Shown: piece by piece, positions 54,301 to 61,757 of the stretch
Numbering within the stretch: the stretch's first letter is position 1
Layout: each line of letters begins with the position of its first letter
From: Bacteroidota bacterium
GTDB taxonomy: Bacteria > Bacteroidota > Bacteroidia > Bacteroidales > F082
DNA: 64,000 bases
Direction: 5' to 3'
NCBI GenBank assembly: GCA_009773165.1
Contig: WOUZ01000003.1
Location: forward strand, 186,001 to 250,000
The notes under the pieces: generated by a model
Database searches by the model: none
Told to the model about the DNA's origin: nothing
The model's input: the letters and a program-made list of their open reading frames with translations, nothing else
Translations under genes and position numbers: made by a program

Positions 54301-54590
54301 ATTTATTGGATATCGATGCTCAGATGAATGGCAATCGTTCCAAGCAATCAGTTGGTGAAATGGATAATCCTACAATCAACGAGCGTCTTTCTGTTGCATC
54401 GATGGGAAGTTCAAGATCCACTTATGGGCCAACTCCAATGCTCCAAAGGTCGCTGGAGATTGCCCGTATTCAGATGGCAGAATTGCGTGAAATACTTGAA
54501 AAGGTCCGCGTCGAACGTATTCCAGAGTTGCAAAAAGAATTGATTCAGGCGGGAGCCCCATGGATTGATGGGATGCCATTACCTGAATAA
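51327..54590 (+). CDS. Secreted VPS10/sortilin-like BNR propeller protein
   Basis: The 1087-aa protein has a signal peptide (ending LVGQ) and a sortilin-like beta-propeller of about 700 residues with many Asp-box blades (GGVWKTENAGTTWQPV, GVFKSADGGKTWKKV, AIYKSDDGGESWEKL). A C-terminal part follows, with FDRNLRAPSASAIQ-type beta strands (seen as SWNLRAPSASAIQPAYG) and then a helical segment with MQKALNSTPINPVELQARIE and MAELREILEKVRVERIPE. No T9SS domain is visible at the end, unlike in its paralog at 45702. Proteins of this family are widespread in Bacteroidota and Acidobacteria, often called VPS10 or glycosyl-hydrolase-like, but activity is unproven. Monocistronic. Confidence 0.87.
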   Translation: MRTTIYTLILFLLGLFSWQNLVGQKTDTKNDLALNGLKFRSIGPALMSGRISDIVIHPAKPAVWYVAVGSGGVWKTENAGTTWQPVFEQEGSYSIGCLTLDPLNPERIWVGSGENVGGRHVGYGDGVYLSEDGGKSWQNKGLKLSEHISKIIIHPTETNTVWVAAQGPLWSKGGERGVFKSADGGKTWKKVLGDNEWTGATDIVIDPRNPERLYAATWQRHRSVGAYIGGGKGSAIYKSDDGGESWEKLSKGLPSGDMGKIGLVLSPQNPDVIYAAIELERRAGSVFKSTDRGASWTKQSDAVAGGTGPHYYQELYASPFQYDKIYLVDVWMQISEDGGKTFNRMNEQNKHVDNHAIAFRKDNPDYLLVGNDGGLYESFDNTKSWKFVSNLPVTQFYKVAVDDDLPFYNVYGGTQDNNTQGGPSRTDNVHGIRNSDWFVTLFGDGHQPATEPGNPDIVYSQWQQGNLTRFDRTTGEMVYIKPQPEIGEPSERFNWDAPVLVSPHNPKRIYFASQRVWKSDDRGDSWVAVSGDLTTQQERIRQKLMDRQWSWDAAWDLYAMSDYSTITSISESPVKEGFLWAGTDDGLIHFSEDGGKNWNKISVTSLPGVPSSAFVNDIKADLYDASTVYVVLDNHKTGDFAPYLFKSINKGKTWKSLRANLPDRTLTWRIVQDHVKQELLFVATEFGIWYSIDSGTKWMQFKNGLPVIPFRDLAIQKRENDLVAASFGRGFYILDDYSPLRQLSSIRADSQAVIFPVKPALWYFQRQVLGDDPKASQGDAFFVADNPPFGAVFTYYLANELKSIKKIRQEQEADLRKNEKDIPFPGWEALEKERRSLDPVIWLVIKDLDGNYINRIEGVNAKGINRVSWNLRAPSASAIQPAYGNWTPSGPMVLPGNYQVEIFSQVDGVIELLAGPEEFEVKRLREGTLEGAPIEAVVGFWNDIEKVRKSVSAASVVLNSSLQKLDLMQKALNSTPINPVELQARIEKLRLDLLDIDAQMNGNRSKQSVGEMDNPTINERLSVASMGSSRSTYGPTPMLQRSLEIARIQMAELREILEKVRVERIPELQKELIQAGAPWIDGMPLPE

Positions 54591-54613
54591 TAAGTTTAGA
54601 AAGGTTTGTAGAT

Positions 54614-55570
54614 TTATCTGAATGATGCGATCATTTCACGTATTCCTTCAGGATAAGATGTAGCTTCCAGTTCGGGAAATTGTTTTTTAAGTTTTTCCCA
54701 TGACATAACGTAATCATTTTCAAACTGGTACAACATTTCTTCAGTTTCTTTCAGTGCAGGGATAAAAAGGGATAAAACTCTGCGCATAAAAGGCGGCAGG
54801 AAAGAGATTTTATAATCTTTACCAAGCTCTTTATTAATCATACTTATCAGCTCCTCAGGTTTAATGGGTTTTCCCACTGGAAGATGCCAAACCTGACCAT
54901 AAGTGGTTGGATCCAGAGCGAGTGACACCATTGCTGTGGCATTATCTGTCGTATTTGCAAAAGTGTGCAAAATGCCCGGTTTAGCTATAGATTGAGGGCC
55001 TTTGCCTTCCAGCATTCTGTCAAGGGTTGAAATATAAAACATGCTGTTTTTTGCATTTGGACCATAAAAATCAGCTGAGCGGGCAATTACTGCTTTTAGT
55101 TTTTTTTCGTTTACTGCTTCCAAAACCATATTTGCAACATGCTTACGAACTTGACCCTTTTTTGATGGTGGAAACTGTGAATGGCGTTCATCAAAAGGTA
55201 CCGTGAGTGGCGATGGGCCATACATATAGATATTGTCAAGAAAAATCAAAACAGCATTGTTTTGAAGACAAGCCTCAATGGTATTTTTCATCATCAAAGG
55301 CCAGTTGCTTTGCCAGCTACTTGTTTTATATTCCACAGCTGCACACATGTAAACATATGAAGATCCGTTGATTGCATTAGCGGTTTCTTTAGAATCGAGC
55401 AGGTTGGCCTGTGCTGTTTCAACACCCTCAATTGAGCAAGCCGAACGTTGAACAGCACGGATTTTCAGTTCGCGTTTTTTTAATTCTTTTACAAGTGCAA
55501 TTCCCGACGCGCCGCTTGCACCGAGAACTGTATGCAAGCCAGATGTTTCAAATGGTGATGTTGTTTTCAT
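54614..55570 (-). CDS. NAD(P)-binding epimerase/dehydratase-like SDR protein
   Basis: The 318-aa protein is an extended or atypical short-chain dehydrogenase: the dinucleotide-binding GASGASGIALVKELKKR is at the N terminus, followed by DNIYMYGPSPLTVPFDE. IARSADFYGPNAKNS is in the place of the usual YxxxK-type region, and the C-terminal part binds the substrate. The catalytic Tyr/Lys pair is not the common YxxxK, so it may be a non-redox or specialised member. Its own promoter lies just upstream (55593-55622). It converges with the VPS10-like gene, 23 bp apart. Substrate cannot be named. Confidence 0.8.
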   Translation of the reverse strand: MKTTSPFETSGLHTVLGASGASGIALVKELKKRELKIRAVQRSACSIEGVETAQANLLDSKETANAINGSSYVYMCAAVEYKTSSWQSNWPLMMKNTIEACLQNNAVLIFLDNIYMYGPSPLTVPFDERHSQFPPSKKGQVRKHVANMVLEAVNEKKLKAVIARSADFYGPNAKNSMFYISTLDRMLEGKGPQSIAKPGILHTFANTTDNATAMVSLALDPTTYGQVWHLPVGKPIKPEELISMINKELGKDYKISFLPPFMRRVLSLFIPALKETEEMLYQFENDYVMSWEKLKKQFPELEATSYPEGIREMIASFR

Positions 55571-55592
55571 TTCAAAATGTTTTAGTGAATGA

Positions 55593-55622
55593 CAAAGTTA
55601 CAAGGATTATGATCTGTTTCAA
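55593..55622 (-). promoter_or_regulatory. Promoter of the SDR gene
   Basis: The minus strand reads TTG (complement of 55620-55622), a 19-nt spacer and TAACTTTG (complement of 55593-55600), followed by the ATG at 55570. Confidence 0.72.
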
Positions 55623-55640
55623 TCTAATATTGATTTAATA

Positions 55641-55676
55641 AAAAAATCCTGCCGGAGTTTTCAGACAGGATTTTTT
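55641..55676 (-). terminator. Terminator after GH30
   Basis: AAAAAATCCTG (55641-55651) pairs with CAGGATTTTTT (55666-55676); on the minus strand a T run ends the stem. It closes the beta-glucan operon. Confidence 0.85.
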
Positions 55677-55719
55677 AAACAAGTCTTGAGCTTGTTTCAA
55701 AAATGTCATTTCGGTTTTA

Positions 55720-57180
55720 CTACCACTTAAACGAAACTACAGATCGTGCCGGGATCGTATAGCTAAACACTTTTTCTGCTTGTTTTACCGAAAAGGTCTT
55801 GTAGTTTGAGTCGTAGTTTGTGATGATCAGCACTTTACTGCCATCAGTATTCAAGAAAGCAACTGCATCAATCTTTGTGAGAGCCTGCGCATAAAGGAAG
55901 GAAATGCGTTTTGCGCCTGGCCGAACAAGTTTTGAAAAGTGTGCTATTGAGTAATATTCTTCGTTGAGGGTTACTTGAGCACTTGTTTGGTGAATTGTTA
56001 TAACACCCCTGCAATTTGAACATCCGTTGTTGGTAGGCCCAAAATTTTGATTCAAAGCCAGATTCCAAAGCAAGGCTGAACGCGACCAGTTGCTGGCTGT
56101 TCCAATAAAGATATTTTGCATATTCCAAATCAGGTTATCCTCGAAATTTGTTGCCCATGCACCTCCTGAAATTTCGGTGAAATGAAGCTCTTTATCCGGG
56201 TGGGCCTGATGTACGGCAGTCATAGCTGAAACATTGCCTGCATAAGCATGAAAGCCGCTGCCAGCAGTGAATTGTCGTGCCTGGGGATCGTTAAGAATAC
56301 TGATAGAATAGTTTGTGTTATCCCAATTATGGTCATAATTGATGATCTTAGTTGTTATTCCTGCAGTGGCAAATTTAGGCCCAAGATGGTTCTTTATGAA
56401 GGAGGCTTGTTCATCGGCCTGCATTTCCATGCAAGGATAGCCTGCGGTGAAATATAAAGGCTCGTTTTGAGGTGTAACATGTGTAATATGAATTCCTTCT
56501 GCCTCCATTGCCTGAATATATTTTACAAAATAATCAGCATAAACGTCATAACAATCCAAACGTAATTTTCCACCTTTCAAGCTTTTGTTGGTTTTCATCC
56601 ATGCTGGCGGACTCCAGGGTGATCCCATCAAAAAAATGTTGGAATTTATTGCGAGGATTTCCTTTAATACCGGTATAACATCTTCGAGGTCCTTGTTTAA
56701 TGAGAACGAAGATAATTCGAAGTCTGTGTCATTCACCGGGATATCATTATAAGTATAATCTGTGAGTGAAAAATCAGATGCTCCCATCGTTAACCTTAAA
56801 AACGATATGCCAATCCCGTCAGTTACATCGAAAAGCTGTTTTAAGGCCGTTTGACGCTGTGCTGGGCTCATAACTTTATTCAGCAAATAAGCAGAAGAGC
56901 CAGTGAGAGCTGCACCATATCCATCAATTTCCTGAAACTGTATAGCTGTATCAATCGTTATGACTGGCCACTCTTCGGGCAATGTTGTCCTGATAGATAA
57001 ATCAGCTTCTTTGTTAAAAAGTTTGCCTTTATCACCTCGGGTGAGCCAAACCTGAGCTTTACCTACGTCGGGTAGTACCGGAATAATTGGGTCGTCAGGA
57101 GTTTCTTTACCCTTGCATTGTATCATAAGCAGCGATAAAAACGCCAGAGTCAGGACTTTTAAAGTTTTAATAATATGCAT
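55720..57180 (-). CDS. GH30 glucanase/glucosylceramidase-type lipoprotein
   Basis: The 486-aa enzyme belongs to glycoside hydrolase family 30, members of which include beta-1,6-glucanases and glucosylceramidases. A signal peptide with a lipidation Cys22 (SLLMIQC) anchors it. The TIM barrel shows FQEIDGYGAALTGSSAYLL, GISFLRLTMGASDFS, MGSPWSPPAWMKTN, the acid/base Glu240 in TPQNEP and the nucleophile Glu336 in HFTEISGG, followed by the small beta domain ending SVVSFKW. In a locus with GH3 and a PKD surface protein it would trim the beta-1,6 side chains of a laminarin-like beta-glucan; this is context inference. It lies 69 nt after susD with a hairpin in between. Confidence 0.92.
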   Translation of the reverse strand: MHIIKTLKVLTLAFLSLLMIQCKGKETPDDPIIPVLPDVGKAQVWLTRGDKGKLFNKEADLSIRTTLPEEWPVITIDTAIQFQEIDGYGAALTGSSAYLLNKVMSPAQRQTALKQLFDVTDGIGISFLRLTMGASDFSLTDYTYNDIPVNDTDFELSSFSLNKDLEDVIPVLKEILAINSNIFLMGSPWSPPAWMKTNKSLKGGKLRLDCYDVYADYFVKYIQAMEAEGIHITHVTPQNEPLYFTAGYPCMEMQADEQASFIKNHLGPKFATAGITTKIINYDHNWDNTNYSISILNDPQARQFTAGSGFHAYAGNVSAMTAVHQAHPDKELHFTEISGGAWATNFEDNLIWNMQNIFIGTASNWSRSALLWNLALNQNFGPTNNGCSNCRGVITIHQTSAQVTLNEEYYSIAHFSKLVRPGAKRISFLYAQALTKIDAVAFLNTDGSKVLIITNYDSNYKTFSVKQAEKVFSYTIPARSVVSFKW

Positions 57181-57215
57181 CTGATGAGTGTGTTACATTT
57201 AAGCAGGTGAAAAAT

Positions 57216-57241
57216 GAGCGGGTGTTTTCGGGCACCCGCTC
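57216..57241 (-). terminator. Hairpin between susD and GH30
   Basis: GAGCGGGTG (57216-57224) pairs perfectly with CACCCGCTC (57233-57241); on the minus strand it is followed by ATTTTTC. It looks like a leaky terminator inside the operon, because no promoter is visible before GH30. Confidence 0.75.
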
Positions 57242-57249
57242 TGATAAGG

Positions 57250-58719
57250 TTAATAACCTTCGTTCTGAATCAATTTTGTGTTTTTGTCAAGTTCTGCCTG
57301 AGGAATTGGCCAAAGCAGCCTGCTTACTGTGACAACGTATCCAAGTGAGGCGCCATTGGGTCCTTTCACATTGTTCAGCACTTCAATTGCCCGGCCTGTG
57401 CGTTTCAGATCGTAATAGCGATGACCTTCGAAAGCTAGCTCGAGCCGGCGTTCTTTTTCGATTGCCAGTTTCATTGCTGCTTTGTCAGATGCTATGGTGT
57501 TGGATAAATTTACCCTCGACCTGATTTGATTTACAAGAGCCGCAGCACCCTGAACATCACCATTTTCATTCATTGCTTCAGCTTTTAAAAGCAGAATATC
57601 GGCAAGGCGCAGCAGGATGTAGTTTTGTGAACTGCTTCCGGTGAAAATTCTGTACTTATTCACAAAAGGGAAAGTGATCTGAGGCCAATATGGGTCTGAC
57701 CATTTTCCGGATACATCCAGGTAGATGATAGAGGCTTCCTTGCGGATAAGATCCTGTTCAGCATCAAATACTGAAACTAAATCGTTGGATGGGGTGTTGA
57801 ACTTTTTCCAGTCGAGGCCGCGAAACATGCTGGCGCCCCAGTTTCCACTTTGAGGTGTTCCTTCATAATTGATCTCAAAGATGGCTTCTGAAGAGTTTTC
57901 ATTCTCATTATTCCAAAGCATATCATATTCAGGAAGTAACGAATAACCACCATTAATGACTGCATCGCAATATTGATTCACTTTGTCCCATTGCTGAGGC
58001 TGAATTGTTGCATACACTTTAGCGAGCATAGCATTAGCAGCCCCTTTTGTTACGTAACCTTTATGTGTTGCGCTAACCGGAGCATGTGCTATTGCAAGTT
58101 CAAAGTCACTGATTATTTGAGCATAAACTTCAGCCTTTGGTGCACGTGCAGGAAACAACTGCGGGTAAATTTCCGGTAGAAGTTCAATACTGATGGTTGT
58201 GACTTCAGTTAATTGCAGCGGAATATCACCCCAAAGCTGAACAGCCTGAAAATACATATAAGCTCTTATCCATGCTGCTTCGGCTTTTATTTGCAGTTTG
58301 CGGGTTTCATCAACACCAGGAGTTTTATCAGCATTATTATACACAGAGTTAGCCTTTCCAATAGTGCCATACAAATATCCCCAGTCGCGGCTTACATTTG
58401 TGTTTGTAGCATCAATTACATATTCATCGATTTGAAAGTTAGCAGGATTATCTGCACCTGCATATGCGTCATCAGACTGAGCATCACCATTTACAAAATA
58501 ATCAAGCGAAAAATACTCATTGCGGAAGTCGTCGTAAACACCTGATAATGCAGCTTCAAGTTCAGAATCATTTTTATAAACCAATGAATCGGCACTTGTG
58601 TTAGTTACAGCAATACCTTGTGAAACAGGCTGAATATCCAGGAACTTATCGAACTTTTCGCAGCTATACATGCCGGCTAAAGTCAATAGTATTATGAGGT
58701 TAAAAATTATTTTTTTCAT
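57250..58719 (-). CDS. SusD/RagB nutrient-binding lipoprotein (beta-glucan locus)
   Basis: The 489-aa surface lipoprotein has a lipidation signal (GMYSC) and the SusD TPR fold: KLQIKAEAAWIRAYMYFQAV, GAANAMLAKVYATIQPQQWD, LRLADILLLKAEAMNENGD and EKERRLELAFEGHRYYDLKR, ending WPIPQAELDKN. It binds the glycan over the SusC channel. The length is ordinary, in contrast to the enlarged SusD at 11.8 kb. I use ATG 58719; an ATG at 58731 overlaps the susC stop codon. It follows susC by 11 nt. Confidence 0.95.
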   Translation of the reverse strand: MKKIIFNLIILLTLAGMYSCEKFDKFLDIQPVSQGIAVTNTSADSLVYKNDSELEAALSGVYDDFRNEYFSLDYFVNGDAQSDDAYAGADNPANFQIDEYVIDATNTNVSRDWGYLYGTIGKANSVYNNADKTPGVDETRKLQIKAEAAWIRAYMYFQAVQLWGDIPLQLTEVTTISIELLPEIYPQLFPARAPKAEVYAQIISDFELAIAHAPVSATHKGYVTKGAANAMLAKVYATIQPQQWDKVNQYCDAVINGGYSLLPEYDMLWNNENENSSEAIFEINYEGTPQSGNWGASMFRGLDWKKFNTPSNDLVSVFDAEQDLIRKEASIIYLDVSGKWSDPYWPQITFPFVNKYRIFTGSSSQNYILLRLADILLLKAEAMNENGDVQGAAALVNQIRSRVNLSNTIASDKAAMKLAIEKERRLELAFEGHRYYDLKRTGRAIEVLNNVKGPNGASLGYVVTVSRLLWPIPQAELDKNTKLIQNEGY

Positions 58720-58730
58720 ACGAGTAGTCA

Positions 58731-61667
58731 TTAAAATTCAACATTTAAACCAACAACAACCGAACGTGACTGCGGATATGTTCCATAATCGATGCCCATT
58801 TCTACTGCACTTGATCCGAATGCATTCACTTCAGGATCAAATCCGCTATAGTTTGTGAGGGTGATGAGGTTGCGGCCTGTGACATAAACTGACAAGTCTT
58901 TAATAAATTTCACTCCAGAATTCTTTGTGAGAAGTTTGTAGGAAAGTGTTATTGATTTCAACCTTACATACGACCCATCTTCGATAAAGCGTGATGAGTT
59001 TCTGACATTATTGATATTACCTGGTTTTGGAATATCGGTAATATCACCTGCCTGCTGCCATCTGTCTAAGACACTTACTGACTGATTCTTGCTATCGAAC
59101 ATTCCTTCCAAATCTATACGGGTGGCATTATAAATTTCGTTGCCATAACTTCCCTGAATGAAGAAGTTGAAATCGAATCGTTTGTAGACGAACGAGTTTG
59201 TTAAACCAAAGATGAAGTCTGGCTGAGGATTACCAATGACTGTTCTGTCGCCGGTATCGAAGATTCCGTTGTTGTTAACATCTTTATATTTTATGTTACC
59301 TGTCTCAGGATCAACGCCGTCAGAAACGTAGCCAAATAAGCTTCCAAGTGGCAAACCTTTTTTAAGAATTGAAACATCCTGGTTGTTGCTGTAGATTCTG
59401 CCAAAGTAATAAACATCAGTATATTCCAGATCGGTGACAAGGTTTTTATTGAAAGACATATTAAAATCAGTGGTCCACTTCCAATCTTTATCAACGTTAA
59501 CGGTATTAATGTTAAACTCAACACCCTTATTTTCGGTATTTCCGGCATTTGTCATGATCGTCGTGATTGGCAGGGAACTCGAAAGTTGAACGTTGAGTAA
59601 AACATCTTCGGTTTTCTTGATGTAAGCATCAAAGTTCACCGTAACGCGGTAATTCAACATGCTGAGGTCGAATCCAATATTGGATTGCGTTGTTGTTTCC
59701 CAACGCAAATCGGGATTTCCATACGAAACCTGAACTGCAGAAGGTCCGGAAAGCGGATTGGTAGTTTCTGTGCGGTAATATTGGACGAGACCGTAGCGGG
59801 CATAATTAGGAATGCCTTCCTGATTACCGTTTTTACCCCAACCACCACGAATTTTGAGATCATTGATGAAGGTAAGATCTTTCATAAATTTTTCAGATGA
59901 AACTCTCCAGCCAGCTGAAAACGAAGGCATGAATCCCCATTGGTTAGCCAATTTTGAAGAACCATCGTAACGCATACTCATGGTTAAGTAATATCTGCCA
60001 TTGTAGTCATAAGCAGCCCTTCCGAAGAATGAAGCCAGTGCCCATTCGTTAACCCATGTACTTCCGGTAACATCATTGGCAGCATTGATGGTAGTCACAG
60101 AAACATCAGCAGGGAAGTCGGTACCCTCAATATAGGTTTGATTTCCTTTATAGCGCTGAATACTGCTTCCTCCCATAGCATTCACATTGTGATTGCCAAA
60201 AGTTTGATTGTAGGTAAGAGTGTTTTCCCACAAAAATGTAGTATGATTTTGCTTGTCGGCTCTACCAATACCGTTATTGTTTCTGCCGAAGTTTGTTCTT
60301 ACCGGATCAAGGTAATAATCCCATTGATGGGATAAAAAATCAAGGCCGAAGTTAGAACGGAACACCAGATTTTTATGCAATTTTATATCGGCAGCAAAGT
60401 TTCCAAAAATTTGATTGTCAATAGATTGTTGATCCGGGCCTTCCATGTATGCGATAGGATTTTCCCATGAAGGCTGGAAAGGGTTAGGGTCATACCAACC
60501 GCTGCTGTCATCTTTATATACATTCAGAAAAGGAGGTGTATTGAGTGCACTCATAATGACACCACCACGACCGGAGCTGGCATTGTCGGGAGTGTCTTTG
60601 GTGTTGAGGTTCATGAGGTTGATGCTGGCTGAAAACTTCATCCAGTCAGTCACTTCGTTATCCAGGTTAATACGTGAAGAAATACGATCGAAACGGGCAG
60701 GTTTCACAATTCCCTGATCGGTAAGGTATGCCATAGAAATGAAGTGTTTCATTTTCCCATTTCCACCTGATACTGAAAGTTGATGTGATTGGGTACTTCC
60801 AGTACCAAACACTTGATCTTGCCAGTTGTTGAAAGCAGTCTGAGATGGATCGAGACCTCCGGGGATGATTTCTTCCATGAGGTCACGGTATTGCTTTGTG
60901 TTAAGAACTTCGATGCTTTTGCGGATATCCGACATTCCATAATAAGCGCTGTAACGAATGGATGATTTATTATCGTCGCCACGTCTGGTTGTAATAATTA
61001 CAACACCATTAGCAGCTCTTGCTCCATAAATGGAAGAAGAGGAAGCGTCTTTCAGGACACTCATGCTGACAATATCTGAGGGGTTAATTCCTCTGATATC
61101 AGTTGTTGGAAAGCCATCCACAACATATAAGGGCTCGTTTCCAGCAAGGGCTGAGGTGGTGCCACGAACCCGCACGGCAAGCTGACTCCCTGGTTTTCCT
61201 GAAGGTTGAACAACCTGAACTCCGGCAGCTTTGCCTTGAAGGCCTTCAGCGGCTGATATTAGAGGTCTGTCTTTTAGTGATTTCTCATCAACAACTGAAA
61301 CTGCAGTGGTAAGGTCTTTTTTCTTTTGAGTTCCATAGCCAACAACGACTATTTCGTCAAGCATTTCAACGTCTTCCTCCAAGATTACGTCAACAATGGA
61401 TTTTCCGGCAGGGTTGATGATTTGTTCAACGTATCCAATATAGGAAAATTTGATTGATTCCTTTTCAAGGGTGATTTCAAATTTACCATCGAAATCGGTG
61501 GTTGTGCCTATTAAGGTTCCAACGAGCTGAACGTTAACGCCGGGTAGTGGGCTTCCGGTGTTGTCTTTAACAGTTCCGCTCACTTTTCTGCTTTGTCCGA
61601 AAACATTGACAGCAAAGAGAAATAGAAACAAGATTGATGTTATTTTTAGCGCGTAATTTTTATGCAT
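58731..61667 (-). CDS. SusC/RagA TonB-linked outer-membrane transporter (beta-glucan locus)
   Basis: The 978-aa channel starts at ATG 61667 with signal peptide MHKNYALKITSILFLFLFAV (ending FGQ). In order it has the carboxypeptidase-regulatory-like domain (KVSGTVKDNTGSPLPGVNVQ, TTDFDGKFEI), the plug with VVGYGTQKKKDLTTAVSVV and LKDASSSSIYGARAANGVVI, and a barrel ending SVVVGLNVEF. A 13-residue longer reading exists but has no support. It imports the glycan fragments bound by SusD. The stop codon overlaps the first possible ATG of susD. It is transcribed leftwards, after a hairpin (61707-61742) that separates it from the PKD gene. Confidence 0.95.
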   Translation of the reverse strand: MHKNYALKITSILFLFLFAVNVFGQSRKVSGTVKDNTGSPLPGVNVQLVGTLIGTTTDFDGKFEITLEKESIKFSYIGYVEQIINPAGKSIVDVILEEDVEMLDEIVVVGYGTQKKKDLTTAVSVVDEKSLKDRPLISAAEGLQGKAAGVQVVQPSGKPGSQLAVRVRGTTSALAGNEPLYVVDGFPTTDIRGINPSDIVSMSVLKDASSSSIYGARAANGVVIITTRRGDDNKSSIRYSAYYGMSDIRKSIEVLNTKQYRDLMEEIIPGGLDPSQTAFNNWQDQVFGTGSTQSHQLSVSGGNGKMKHFISMAYLTDQGIVKPARFDRISSRINLDNEVTDWMKFSASINLMNLNTKDTPDNASSGRGGVIMSALNTPPFLNVYKDDSSGWYDPNPFQPSWENPIAYMEGPDQQSIDNQIFGNFAADIKLHKNLVFRSNFGLDFLSHQWDYYLDPVRTNFGRNNNGIGRADKQNHTTFLWENTLTYNQTFGNHNVNAMGGSSIQRYKGNQTYIEGTDFPADVSVTTINAANDVTGSTWVNEWALASFFGRAAYDYNGRYYLTMSMRYDGSSKLANQWGFMPSFSAGWRVSSEKFMKDLTFINDLKIRGGWGKNGNQEGIPNYARYGLVQYYRTETTNPLSGPSAVQVSYGNPDLRWETTTQSNIGFDLSMLNYRVTVNFDAYIKKTEDVLLNVQLSSSLPITTIMTNAGNTENKGVEFNINTVNVDKDWKWTTDFNMSFNKNLVTDLEYTDVYYFGRIYSNNQDVSILKKGLPLGSLFGYVSDGVDPETGNIKYKDVNNNGIFDTGDRTVIGNPQPDFIFGLTNSFVYKRFDFNFFIQGSYGNEIYNATRIDLEGMFDSKNQSVSVLDRWQQAGDITDIPKPGNINNVRNSSRFIEDGSYVRLKSITLSYKLLTKNSGVKFIKDLSVYVTGRNLITLTNYSGFDPEVNAFGSSAVEMGIDYGTYPQSRSVVVGLNVEF

Positions 61668-61706
61668 ATTTGCAATAATTGAAATATTGATACTGGTAAA
61701 AAGCAA

Positions 61707-61742
61707 AAAGCCAGGGACAGGCTTTATCTTGTCCCTGGCTTT
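61707..61742 (-). terminator. Hairpin between PKD gene and susC
   Basis: AAAGCCAGGGAC (61707-61718) pairs with GTCCCTGGCTTT (61731-61742), a 12-bp perfect stem, followed on the minus strand by TTTTTGCTTTTT. It fits an intrinsic terminator in the middle of the locus. Confidence 0.85.
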
Positions 61743-61757
61743 ATAATGATTAGGAAG

